Shown here piece after piece: positions 1 through 5,242 of a stretch of 35,202 nucleotides of DNA. Position numbers and translations under genes: made by a program. Numbering within the stretch: the stretch's first letter is position 1; every line of letters starts with the position of its first letter. Under the pieces are notes generated by a model. The model saw only the letters and a list, made by a program, of their open reading frames with translations. It was not told the origin of the DNA and did not search any database. Origin of the DNA: a virus. The stretch spans positions 1 to 35,202 of the IMG/VR virus record IMGVR_UViG_3300045912_000072. One strand, written 5' to 3'.

Positions 1-90
1 CGGGCAGTATCGGGCGGCGTGGCTGTGGCTGGTGAATATTTCGCCGCAGTAGCCGCACTCGCGGCGGTAGGTTTTCCTCGGCTTCGCCAC
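1..90 (-). CDS. Zinc-finger protein, N-terminal part (runs off left edge)
   Basis: From a GTG at 90 the - strand encodes MAKPRKTYRRECGYCGEIF followed by a His-rich stretch ending RYCP at the edge. The C-x2-C pair and later H/C residues look like the treble-clef zinc fingers found beside HNH nucleases and in small phage DNA-binding proteins. No good ribosome binding site is seen, and the frame overlaps the preceding gene, which is also open here. If the window ends are joined, this frame continues without a stop into the partial gene at 35068-35202, giving about 74 residues. The alternative is that only one of the two overlapping frames is real. Function is not known. Confidence 0.45.
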   Translation of the reverse strand, partial: MAKPRKTYRRECGYCGEIFTSHSHAARYCP

Positions 91-212
91 TGGCGCAGAA
101 TATCGTCCAGCGTCCGCCACTCGTGCGGGCATTGGTCGGGGAATAACCATCGTCTGCCCTCGTGTTTGCATTGCAGGCAGAACACGATAAGTCGTCCAGT
201 GTCCAGCGTCAT
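1..212 (-). CDS. Zinc-ribbon protein, N-terminal part (runs off left edge)
   Basis: The ATG at 212 overlaps the stop of the upstream membrane protein gene (ATGA), which supports the start by translational coupling. The first 35 residues hold a zinc-binding pattern, FCLQCKHEG then WLFPDQCPHEW. The same WLFPxQCPHxW signature occurs in the partial protein at the right edge (35068-35202), so the two are paralogous or related. After about residue 45 this frame becomes Ala/Thr-rich while another frame shows a better zinc finger, so the real gene may end sooner or contain a frameshift. Role unknown. Confidence 0.55.
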   Translation of the reverse strand, partial: MTLDTGRLIVFCLQCKHEGRRWLFPDQCPHEWRTLDDILRQWRSRGKPTAASAATAAKYSPATATPPDTA

Positions 213-901
213 CCCCCAGCCGAATCCGTGCCGTCTCGAAAAGGGGCGCCCTGTTCGGGCTTTTCCTCCAGGATGGGCGGGACGAATGTCGTCTGCTGGT
301 AGCGTTTTTTGTCGGCGGGCAGGATGGGCATTTTCGGGTCGGCTTCGATGAGTCCCAGGTCACGCTTGACTTGTGACACAATATCGTTGTGTATCGTGTA
401 TGCCAGTTGCGCCTTTTGCTCGTCCAGTTGTTTCGTCGCCTGCTGGATGGCTTCGGTGACGATCTCGCCGCGGGCAATGCCCACGTTTATCTTTTCGTGG
501 ATATCCGGGGCGGTCGCATGGTGGGCGTAGAGCAGGGCGGCGTGCAGGGCGGTGACGATAATGAATCCGTACACCATCCATTTACCGATGTCGCCGCCTT
601 CGATCTGCCCGCTGGACAGCATGACTTCGGCGCCGACCATGCCCAGGGTGCCGACGAAGCCGACGATAAAGCCGAGGGCGGACGTGGCATATTGTCCCGT
701 ACTCTCGGACTTGAACACGAACGCCAGCGCCCAGCACATGGCGGCAATGTCGAACATGACCAGTCCCCACATGCGGTTTACCAGGCTGTCGGGGAAGATG
801 CGGGCGAGGGCGGAATACGTCAGAGACATGAGCAGGGCGAGGACGGCTACACCGAACGCGCCAAAGATGTACTTGCTTGCGACTTGAAGAACCTTTTTCA
901 T
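209..901 (-). CDS. Four-helix membrane protein with cytoplasmic tail
   Basis: This 230-residue protein begins with about 115 residues carrying four hydrophobic segments (near residues 13-35, 42-64, 75-97 and 108-126), then a polar tail with a helical, Gln/Lys-rich stretch and a Pro-rich end. It overlaps the upstream lipoprotein gene by a few bases, so both are probably translated together. A protein of the same architecture (four membrane helices plus charged tail) lies at 33401-34078, again beside an SH3b lipoprotein and a zinc-ribbon gene. No family is recognised. A role in the host envelope, such as superinfection exclusion or lysis control, is conceivable but not shown. Confidence 0.8.
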   Translation of the reverse strand: MKKVLQVASKYIFGAFGVAVLALLMSLTYSALARIFPDSLVNRMWGLVMFDIAAMCWALAFVFKSESTGQYATSALGFIVGFVGTLGMVGAEVMLSSGQIEGGDIGKWMVYGFIIVTALHAALLYAHHATAPDIHEKINVGIARGEIVTEAIQQATKQLDEQKAQLAYTIHNDIVSQVKRDLGLIEADPKMPILPADKKRYQQTTFVPPILEEKPEQGAPFRDGTDSAGG

Positions 902-1212
902 TTTGTCACCTCACAATAGTTTGAATGAATCCAGCCTGCGCGGGTGAGCAACCACGCGCCGCGCTGGTCTAGAATGGTTACGGCGTTTCCCGCCCTCAGC
1001 CAGCCAGTGACGGGATGCTCGATGCCCGGACCAGAACGCACATTCAACGCCTCGGCGGTCACCGTGCAGGTGGTGACGGTCGCCGTCTGTGTCGCTGTGG
1101 GCTGTGGGACTGTGGCTGTGGGTTGTATGGGTGTTTCGGTCTGCGCGGGCATGTCCAGCGACACGCACGCGGTGAGAAGAAGGACGATGATGCAGAGCAT
1201 GGCGGTTTTCAT
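898..1212 (-). CDS. SH3b-domain lipoprotein
   Basis: The 104-residue product has a lipoprotein signal peptide (MKTAMLCIIVLLLTAC, lipobox LTAC with Cys16), a linker of about 30 residues rich in Thr, Pro and Gln, and a C-terminal bacterial SH3 domain with the typical ALNVRSGPG start. SH3b domains usually bind cell-wall peptides. It is expected on the outer face of the cytoplasmic membrane or in the outer membrane. It overlaps the genes on both sides (stop/start overlaps), so it belongs to one operon with the membrane protein downstream. A second phage lipoprotein of this design is encoded at 32575-32949. Phage lipoproteins often block superinfection; that role is inference. Confidence 0.85.
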   Translation of the reverse strand: MKTAMLCIIVLLLTACVSLDMPAQTETPIQPTATVPQPTATQTATVTTCTVTAEALNVRSGPGIEHPVTGWLRAGNAVTILDQRGAWLLTRAGWIHSNYCEVTK

Positions 1213-1400
1213 GGATTCGCCTCGTCTGCCAGCATGTCGCGGACGCGCTCGACCAGGTCGGCGGTTACCATTGCCGCGGCAACGGCTTTGGGCGTGTTGC
1301 CCTCGTTCAATGCGGCTGTGATGACCTCGGTCGCGTCCGATGCCGCGTCCAGGACGCTCAGGACTTCCAACAGTTGGCGGTCATTCAATCGCGGGTTCAT
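1209..1400 (-). CDS. Small hypothetical protein
   Basis: A 63-residue acidic, mostly helical protein (MNPRLNDRQLLEVLSVLDAA...). The start is supported by a strong GGGAGGTGA ribosome binding site 6 bases upstream of ATG at 1400, and its stop overlaps the start of the lipoprotein gene. No family is recognised. It sits in a tight run of small - strand genes, suggesting a shared transcript. Confidence 0.75.
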   Translation of the reverse strand: MNPRLNDRQLLEVLSVLDAASDATEVITAALNEGNTPKAVAAAMVTADLVERVRDMLADEANP

Positions 1401-1404
1401 AGTG

Positions 1405-1608
1405 TCACCTCCCGATGACTTTCACGATCTTGCCCGTGGCGCGTTCGACAAGCGCGTATTCGGTCAAGCCGACCGGGGACAGTTGATATCGCGTCCAGGT
1501 CACATCCGCGCCGCGTTTGCCGATGCGCCGATAGTGTTCGCGCCCGTGGCGTTCGAGGGTTGCCAGCCCTCCGCGCCTGCCTGCCTGCTGTTTGGTGGTT
1601 TTGCTCAT
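1405..1608 (-). CDS. Small basic protein with Gly-Gly/RHG repeats
   Basis: This 67-residue, strongly basic protein has the pattern RRGGLATLERHGREHYRRIG, which resembles the GG-x-AT-x-(K/R)(H/Y)G-x-EHF-x-x-IG repeat of KGG/stress-induced small proteins common in phages and soil bacteria. The ribosome binding site GGAGG overlaps the stop codon of the integrase remnant just upstream (1624-1626). A nucleic-acid-associated role would suit its charge, but none is established. Confidence 0.75.
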   Translation of the reverse strand: MSKTTKQQAGRRGGLATLERHGREHYRRIGKRGADVTWTRYQLSPVGLTEYALVERATGKIVKVIGR

Positions 1609-1623
1609 GATGCGCCTCCTATG

Positions 1624-1732
1624 CTATGGGAATGAAATCGGATGCACTCGCTTCGAGGTCAACCGCGAGGTTTAGATACCGCTGGGTTGTGGCTACGTTT
1701 TCATGTCCCAGCAGAGTCGAAATTTGGGGCAG
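1624..1732 (-). pseudogene. Tyrosine recombinase remnant (C-terminal catalytic end)
   Basis: One - strand frame reads QISTLLGHENVATTQRYLNL and about 14 more residues to a stop. LLGH-x5-TTQRY is the last catalytic block of phage/Xer-type tyrosine recombinases: the His of LGH and the Tyr nucleophile of QRY are both present. Everything upstream (the Arg box and core-binding domain) is missing. The fragment is fused at DNA level to the 5' part of a lipoprotein gene read in another frame. It does not show the TTMIYTHV form seen in integron integrases, so it looks like an ordinary phage integrase remnant. Confidence 0.8.
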
Positions 1733-1829
1733 GGGAGAGGGTCACGGTCGGCGCCGCGGTCTCGGTCGGCAAGGTCAGGCACGCCGAGAGGGTCACGGTC
1801 AGAATTGCAGTGAGTAATAATCGCGTCAT
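1701..1829 (-). CDS. Truncated lipoprotein (42 aa) fused into integrase remnant
   Basis: The product starts with a lipoprotein signal peptide, MTRLLLTAILTVTLSAC (lipobox LSAC, Cys17), followed by a short T/P-rich linker, and ends at a TGA inside the integrase remnant. The ATG has a good GGAGG site. The 5' half resembles the start of the SH3b lipoproteins at 898-1212 and 32575-32949 but the SH3 domain is gone. The simplest reading is a deletion joining a lipoprotein gene to an integrase gene. It begins about 45 bases past the last attC site, so it is either the final cassette gene or the sequence flanking the array. Confidence 0.6.
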   Translation of the reverse strand: MTRLLLTAILTVTLSACLTLPTETAAPTVTLSPAPNFDSAGT

Positions 1830-1873
1830 TCAGCCTCCAGTTTTGGGTTATAGTCGCGCGATCGCGGCGTGCC

Positions 1874-1932
1874 GTCTAACTCGTCTGATTTGGCGGACAC
1901 GTTAGCCCCGTCCGCTGCACGCGGTGTTCGGC
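1874..1932 (-). mobile_element. attC: attC recombination site e (59 bp)
   Basis: Read on the - strand the site begins with R'' GCCGAAC (1926-1932) and ends with R' GTTAGAC (1874-1880), fitting the attC consensus RYYYAAC...GTTRRRY. The inner arms GCGGAC and GTCCGC are complementary. At exactly 59 bp it has the length of the classical 59-base element. The segment next to R'' (ACACCGCGTGCAGCGGACG) is nearly the same as in sites c and d. The gene 1876-2109 ends inside it, as cassette genes often do. Confidence 0.85.
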
Positions 1933-2109
1933 GGCTTGCTGTGGAGTTACGATTTCGATGACGCGCACTATCACAATTACCTTGTTAGTTTTTTTAGCAA
2001 GATCAAGCGCGTGCCTCATTGCTACGGGTTTCTTTTTTGCACTAGCGTCAAAGACGCTGTGTAAATCTTTGTGCGGAACTATCAAATAATTATCGTAAAG
2101 AATTGGCAT
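1876..2109 (-). CDS. Cassette-borne small protein
   Basis: A 77-residue protein beginning MPILYDNYLIVPHKDLHSVF. Its start lies inside the end of the preceding gene (20-base overlap), so the two share one cassette and are probably coupled. The last 19 or so codons are read from the attC site itself. Base composition is more AT-rich than the phage backbone. No family is recognised; the middle has an alternating basic/hydrophobic pattern without clear motifs. Confidence 0.65.
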   Translation of the reverse strand: MPILYDNYLIVPHKDLHSVFDASAKKKPVAMRHALDLAKKTNKVIVIVRVIEIVTPQQAAEHRVQRTGLTCPPNQTS

Positions 2110-2560
2110 ATATTCCTTCTTTTGGCTTTGCTAATTCAGAAGACATTTGAGCGCGTGTAACGCGGTTTGCTAATTGTTCTGGAGACTCAATTGACGTATA
2201 AATTTTTCCATTGGTAAGGCGAATTTCTGACGTGTTTCCTTCGCGTTCAATTATCGCTTCAATCAAACCAACATTCAGGTAAAAGGTATCTCCACCAGCG
2301 CGGGGTCTTAGTGAAATCATCATATTATTTTCCTTTTTTTGGCTCTCGCACTGTCCACACATCACAACCTTATCGCCGCTCACTGGATCAATAACAATCC
2401 AGTCATCTAATTCATCTTCCTTAATTTCAAAAGGCTGTTCGCAGTAATCGCAAAATATCGTCATGCAAGTTCTATCACCGCGCCCGAAATCTAACGCGCT
2501 GAAACACCTATTCCTCGGGTAATCTTCGCCATGCAGATCAGCCCATTCTTCGAGTGACAT
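2090..2560 (-). CDS. Cassette-borne protein with CxxC zinc-binding motifs
   Basis: The start was set at ATG 2560 because GAAAGAAAGG precedes it; a TTG at 2587 in the same frame is the alternative. The 156-residue product has CDYCEQPF and, 28 residues on, MCGQC, forming a likely zinc ribbon, then a region (about residues 80-135) with beta-like pattern (LRPRAGGDTFYLNVGLIEAI). The gene starts about 35 bases past the R' end of attC d, the normal place for a cassette gene. It is AT-rich relative to the phage. Function unknown. Confidence 0.75.
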   Translation of the reverse strand: MSLEEWADLHGEDYPRNRCFSALDFGRGDRTCMTIFCDYCEQPFEIKEDELDDWIVIDPVSGDKVVMCGQCESQKKENNMMISLRPRAGGDTFYLNVGLIEAIIEREGNTSEIRLTNGKIYTSIESPEQLANRVTRAQMSSELAKPKEGIYANSLR

Positions 2561-2594
2561 AATTTTTACCTTTCTTTCGGTTAGCAAGGAAGCC

Positions 2595-2719
2595 GCCGAA
2601 CGGTTTGCGTCAGCGGCGGGGCGGTTTAGTATCGCAACCGCTCAAACACAAACCACTTTTAGCAGATTTATCTGAGCCACACAAAGCGCAAGCCCCGTCC
2701 GCTGCACGCTGTGTTAGAA
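2595..2719 (-). mobile_element. attC: attC recombination site d (125 bp)
   Basis: On the - strand R'' TTCTAAC (2713-2719) opens the site and R' GTTCGGC (2595-2601) closes it. The arms AGCGG-A-CGGGGC and GCCCCG-CCGCT pair with one unpaired A, the extrahelical base typical of folded attC bottom strands. The central part is long and imperfect, as in 100-130 bp attC sites. The R''-proximal segment is nearly identical to that of site c. Confidence 0.85.
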
Positions 2720-2880
2720 AGCGTTTTACGTTTGCCGCGGTAACATCTTGCGGGTGTTGGGCGGCTACATGCCTCACAGTAGTAGTAACCATCTATAACA
2801 ACCATAGATGGGATATAGTGTACTTCGTGACACTCACCACAGTGACCATATTCATCATTTAATAGTTCAAGAGCATCCAT
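2668..2880 (-). CDS. Cassette-borne 70-aa CxxC protein
   Basis: ATG at 2880 follows an AAGGA site. The protein holds CGECHEV and, about 20 residues on, YYYCEACSRP, a four-Cys zinc ribbon in its first 40 residues. From about residue 55 the codons come from attC d, so the functional part is probably only the zinc ribbon. It is the only gene in its cassette, which is about 310 bp in all, small but within the usual range. Confidence 0.7.
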   Translation of the reverse strand: MDALELLNDEYGHCGECHEVHYIPSMVVIDGYYYCEACSRPTPARCYRGKRKTLSNTACSGRGLRFVWLR

Positions 2881-2905
2881 TTTTGTTTTCCTTTCTGGGC
2901 GTGCC

Positions 2906-3030
2906 GCCCAACGGTTTGCGTTAGTTGCGGGGCGGTTCTGGCAAGACCGCTTCGCTCTCACGCACATCAGCAGGCAAGACCCGCTGGAATTGGGACGCAG
3001 TAGCCCCGTCAACTGCACGCTGTGTTAGGT
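2906..3030 (-). mobile_element. attC: attC recombination site c (125 bp)
   Basis: R'' ACCTAAC (3024-3030) and R' GTTGGGC (2906-2912) bound the site on the - strand. Arms GTTG-A-CGGGGC and GCCCCG-CAAC pair with a single extra A, at the same place as in site d. The matching change in both arms (GTTG/CAAC here, GCGG/CCGC in d) is a compensatory difference, which argues that the folded form is selected. Confidence 0.88.
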
Positions 3031-3664
3031 GCGCTAATGCCTTACCGCCTATGTATTCGGTATATGCTGGCGGAACTGCTTCACGCAACCCTTCAAAGTC
3101 CATCCAATCAATGCCGTATGCTTCGGGGGCGTATGACGTTGATTTTCTTTTTACACCTTCAACCAATGGGCGGGCGTGACAACTGTTACTGCCTGCCGTT
3201 GTCACGAATAACTGCTCCATGCTGTGATTGCATGTTGCAGGTGAAAAGATTGTGAATGATGTTTCAAAGAAACGGTGACGGCGTGTTTTTAGATTGAACA
3301 TCGTACCGCAAAGTAAAAGCGGAGCATGTAATAATTTTCTTGCGCCTGCCACATTTTCAATGCAATAAGGCTTTCCAAACTTGCGGAGTATTTCAACGAC
3401 AACAGGAAGTAAATCAGGATGATTATCTTTCGTATGCTTTGGGGTCATCGTTGAATATCTTTGGCAAGGTGGCGAAGCGTGAATAAAATCGAACTCGTGA
3501 CCATGCGCCGCTAGGTATTCGAGCGCGTCTGCTTGGTGGAACTCGAAGGGATATTGTGGCTGTGGGTCTCGGTCAATTCCTACGACTTCAAAACCAGCGC
3601 GGGAATAACCCATACCACAACCACCAGCCCCACAAAATAAATCGAGCAACTTTGCTTTTGCCAT
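2921..3664 (-). CDS. C5-cytosine DNA methyltransferase (cassette gene)
   Basis: The 247-residue protein transfers a methyl group from S-adenosylmethionine to cytosine C5. Visible motifs: I (KLLDLFCGAGGCGMGYSRAG), IV (SPPCQRYS, with the catalytic Cys), VI (IENV), and VIII-like RRHRFFE. It is shorter than bacterial restriction-linked enzymes (usually over 320 aa), like several phage orphan enzymes. The start at ATG 3664 lies five bases after the R' core GTTAGGT, whose AGGT may act as the ribosome binding site. The C-terminal 35 or so codons come from attC c. No restriction endonuclease is next to it, so protection of phage DNA is the likely role. Confidence 0.9.
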   Translation of the reverse strand: MAKAKLLDLFCGAGGCGMGYSRAGFEVVGIDRDPQPQYPFEFHQADALEYLAAHGHEFDFIHASPPCQRYSTMTPKHTKDNHPDLLPVVVEILRKFGKPYCIENVAGARKLLHAPLLLCGTMFNLKTRRHRFFETSFTIFSPATCNHSMEQLFVTTAGSNSCHARPLVEGVKRKSTSYAPEAYGIDWMDFEGLREAVPPAYTEYIGGKALAHLTQRAVDGATASQFQRVLPADVRESEAVLPEPPRN

Positions 3665-3669
3665 GAAGC

Positions 3670-3796
3670 ACCTAACGGATTGCATTACTGGCAGGTGGCG
3701 GGCTGAGATAAAACCCGACGAGCCGATAATGCCTGAAGTGTAGTAAATGTTTGGGAGGTGGACGATTCCACCTGTCCAGTGCATGCGGTGTTCGGC
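3670..3796 (-). mobile_element. attC: attC recombination site b (127 bp)
   Basis: R'' GCCGAAC (3790-3796) and R' GTTAGGT (3670-3676) on the - strand. Arms ACTGG-A-CAGGTGG and CCACCTG-CCAGT pair perfectly around one extra A. Its arm sequence differs from sites c, d and e while keeping the fold and the AACACCGC-TGCA start, as expected for different cassettes from one integron lineage. Confidence 0.88.
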
Positions 3797-4209
3797 GGCG
3801 TAAAGACTACTATGCTTAGAGGCTGAGGTAAACCATGCTCTGCGCCTACGAATTTAGGACGACCACGAACAAACCTGACTTCACCTTTCATGCAAAAATC
3901 GTGCCACCAATTTGTATTTGTGCGAGAAGGCAAAAGACAAACAACGGTTGCGCCTTCTTGCGCTGACTGATAAGCCTTGCGAACCCATTTCCCCTGCTCA
4001 CCAAATGGCGGATTCATCCAGCAGATACCTTTCCAAACTTGTGCAAGCCCGTTGTCGGCAATCGTGTAAAATTGTGGACACTTGGCATTTTGAGCCGTAG
4101 CGCACACATCGAGAGTAAAGCCAAACTCATTATTCAACGGGTCAAATAATACCGCTGGCGTTTCCCAATCTTGGCGCACGCTATCGAACTTCGTTTTGAA
4201 CTGTGCCAT
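3685..4209 (-). CDS. Phage-type N6-adenine DNA methyltransferase (cassette gene)
   Basis: ATG at 4209 follows AAGGAG. The 174-residue protein matches the small Dam-like family of phage N-6-adenine methyltransferases: an early WETPAVLFDPLNNEFGFTLD block, motif IV as WMNPPFGEQGKWVRKAY, and a late VVFTP strand. It methylates adenine with S-adenosylmethionine; the target sequence cannot be read. The last 35 or so codons run into attC b. Together with the cytosine methyltransferase in the next cassette it makes a DNA-modification pair, presumably used against host restriction. Confidence 0.9.
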   Translation of the reverse strand: MAQFKTKFDSVRQDWETPAVLFDPLNNEFGFTLDVCATAQNAKCPQFYTIADNGLAQVWKGICWMNPPFGEQGKWVRKAYQSAQEGATVVCLLPSRTNTNWWHDFCMKGEVRFVRGRPKFVGAEHGLPQPLSIVVFTPPNTACTGQVESSTSQTFTTLQALSARRVLSQPATCQ

Positions 4210-4229
4210 TAGACTCCTTTTTCTTAGCC

Positions 4230-4349
4230 GCCGAACGGTGGGCTTTACAGGCGGCGGGCGGGATGTGCCTGAGTAGCGAGTAAAGCCCAACCATAACTAA
4301 TGATTTTTCGCGGGACGTACCCCGCCGTCCTGTGCAAGCGGTGTTAGGT
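4230..4349 (-). mobile_element. attC: attC recombination site a (120 bp)
   Basis: R'' ACCTAAC (4343-4349) and R' GTTCGGC (4230-4236) bound the site on the - strand. Arms CAGG-A-CGGCGGG and CCCGCCG-CCTG pair around one extra A. The segment after R'' (ACACCGCTTGCA) fits the form shared by all five sites. It is the first site met when reading from the promoter at 4939. Confidence 0.85.
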
Positions 4350-4506
4350 GTGTTTCACCATTTATCACGCTTGTTTCATACGCCGACCAACTGGAGTAGC
4401 CAGCCTGCATAGCCTTCTGATTCAACTGCTCGCGGCGTTTGCTCTGGCGTTGTGTAATAGTGCTATCTTTCCAGTGTGCTTGGTGAGTACGAGTTTTCTT
4501 TTTCAT
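4297..4506 (-). CDS. Cassette-borne small basic protein
   Basis: A 69-residue Lys/Arg/Gln-rich protein (MKKKTRTHQAHWKDSTITQR...). It starts four bases after the stop of the 123-aa gene, so the two are one transcription unit inside the first cassette. The final 17 codons lie in attC a. The basic N-terminal half may bind nucleic acid, but no motif is recognised. Confidence 0.6.
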   Translation of the reverse strand: MKKKTRTHQAHWKDSTITQRQSKRREQLNQKAMQAGYSSWSAYETSVINGETHLTPLAQDGGVRPAKNH

Positions 4507-4510
4507 GGTG

Positions 4511-4882
4511 TTACTTGATGACTGCTAATACTTTGGCGTTTTCGATAACTCGCTCACCTGGATCTGTGCCTTGCGACTCGCTCCAGCCACCAAGTAAAAC
4601 GATATGCTTGCCACCATGATAGGGAGCAACATCAGATATTGATTCTTCAATTCGTTCGATCAAATCTCCCGCCCCTTCCAACCACGAATTATCAAGCATG
4701 ATTGCCGATGTTCCATTCAGCTCTTCGTCAGATGAGCAATCATTTTCCATGTCCCAATCGTAGCTGTTGCGGGCATAATCGCCAACCGTGTACTTCTCGT
4801 CAGGGCAAGCACTTCGCAAACCTAAAACATTGTACTTGCTGATTTCTTCGTAGTTGTTGGTTACTTGATTTTTCCAGTTCAT
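4511..4882 (-). CDS. Cassette-borne acidic hypothetical protein
   Basis: The 123-residue protein (MNWKNQVTNNYEEISKYNVL...) is acidic, with a central LDNSWLEGAGDLIERIEESI helix and a Gly-rich HIVLLGGWSESQG strand-turn near the end. AAGGAG lies at the right distance from ATG 4882, and a consensus promoter lies 30 bases further upstream. It is the first gene of the cassette series and so would be the most strongly expressed. The family is not recognised; the composition is AT-rich compared with the phage. Confidence 0.75.
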   Translation of the reverse strand: MNWKNQVTNNYEEISKYNVLGLRSACPDEKYTVGDYARNSYDWDMENDCSSDEELNGTSAIMLDNSWLEGAGDLIERIEESISDVAPYHGGKHIVLLGGWSESQGTDPGERVIENAKVLAVIK

Positions 4883-4910
4883 TTCATTTCTCCTTGATCG
4901 TTATATTCCT

Positions 4911-4939
4911 ATCTTACTGCACGTTATATAGCGTGTCAA
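4911..4939 (-). promoter_or_regulatory. Promoter for the cassette array
   Basis: On the - strand TTGACA (4934-4939), a 17-base spacer and TAAGAT (4911-4916) make a near-consensus sigma70-type promoter. Transcription should begin near 4904, 22 bases before the first cassette start codon, and run through all the cassette genes. Because it lies downstream of the core-site motif at 4988-4994 it would be inside the first cassette. Confidence 0.8.
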
Positions 4940-4987
4940 GGGTTGGAGAGACACCAATTTGGGCTGTAATGAGTTTGCAAGGTACAC

Positions 4988-5010
4988 ACCTAACTAGAGA
5001 TTAGACGGAA
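4988..5010 (-). mobile_element. Possible cassette insertion (attI-like) core site
   Basis: The - strand has GTTAGGT at 4988-4994, an exact R' core of the kind ending the attC sites. Five bases before it is GTCTAAT, one base off the inverse core RYYYAAC; a short-spaced L/R pair like this is the simple-site layout of attI. It marks a plausible left boundary of the first cassette. A 19-codon frame (4990-5049, ATG overlapping the stop of the upstream gene) ends on this motif, which could be a cut-off gene. No integrase gene is nearby, so attI identity is only inferred. Confidence 0.4.
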
Positions 5011-5045
5011 CGAAGCAAGATGTTCATACGCTAGTTTTTCAAAAC

Positions 5046-5207
5046 TCATTGTGAAACTCCTTTCATAAACGCCCGTACGGCGTCCATCACGAATTTTTTT
5101 ATCTGTCCGCCGCGGCCACGTGAGACGCTGTAGCCCATCGCGCGCGCGGCATTGACAATCTCCTCGTGGTCTTTTTTGCTAATAAAAATGGTAGTGTAAT
5201 CTTTCAT
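5046..5207 (-). CDS. Small possible ribbon-helix-helix-type protein (53 aa)
   Basis: ATG at 5207 opens a 53-residue frame beginning MKDYTTIFISKKDHEEIVNA and ending in a basic/hydrophobic helix (IKKFVMDAVRAFMKG). A beta-strand-like TTIFIS followed by two helices is the size and layout of small Arc/CopG-like DNA-binding proteins. It has its own promoter at 5214-5242 with an operator-like spacer, so it could be a regulator acting on that site. This is inference from size and pattern. Confidence 0.6.
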   Translation of the reverse strand: MKDYTTIFISKKDHEEIVNAARAMGYSVSRGRGGQIKKFVMDAVRAFMKGVSQ

Positions 5208-5213
5208 GCTCTA

Positions 5214-5242
5214 ATCTTATCGGATAATCTATAGTTTGTCAA
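5214..5242 (-). promoter_or_regulatory. Promoter with operator-like spacer, inside dnaB 3' end
   Basis: TTGACA (5237-5242), 17-base spacer, TAAGAT (5214-5219) on the - strand. The spacer contains TATAGATTATC, also found between the -35 and -10 of the early promoter at 11874-11901. The shared sequence inside both promoters is a good candidate repressor or activator site. Confidence 0.75.

Noticed and set aside
1624-1732. Remnant of an integron integrase (IntI)
   Set aside because: The last block reads TTQRYLNL rather than the TTMIYTHV-type form usual in IntI, and no IntI-specific patch is visible; it fits general phage integrases.
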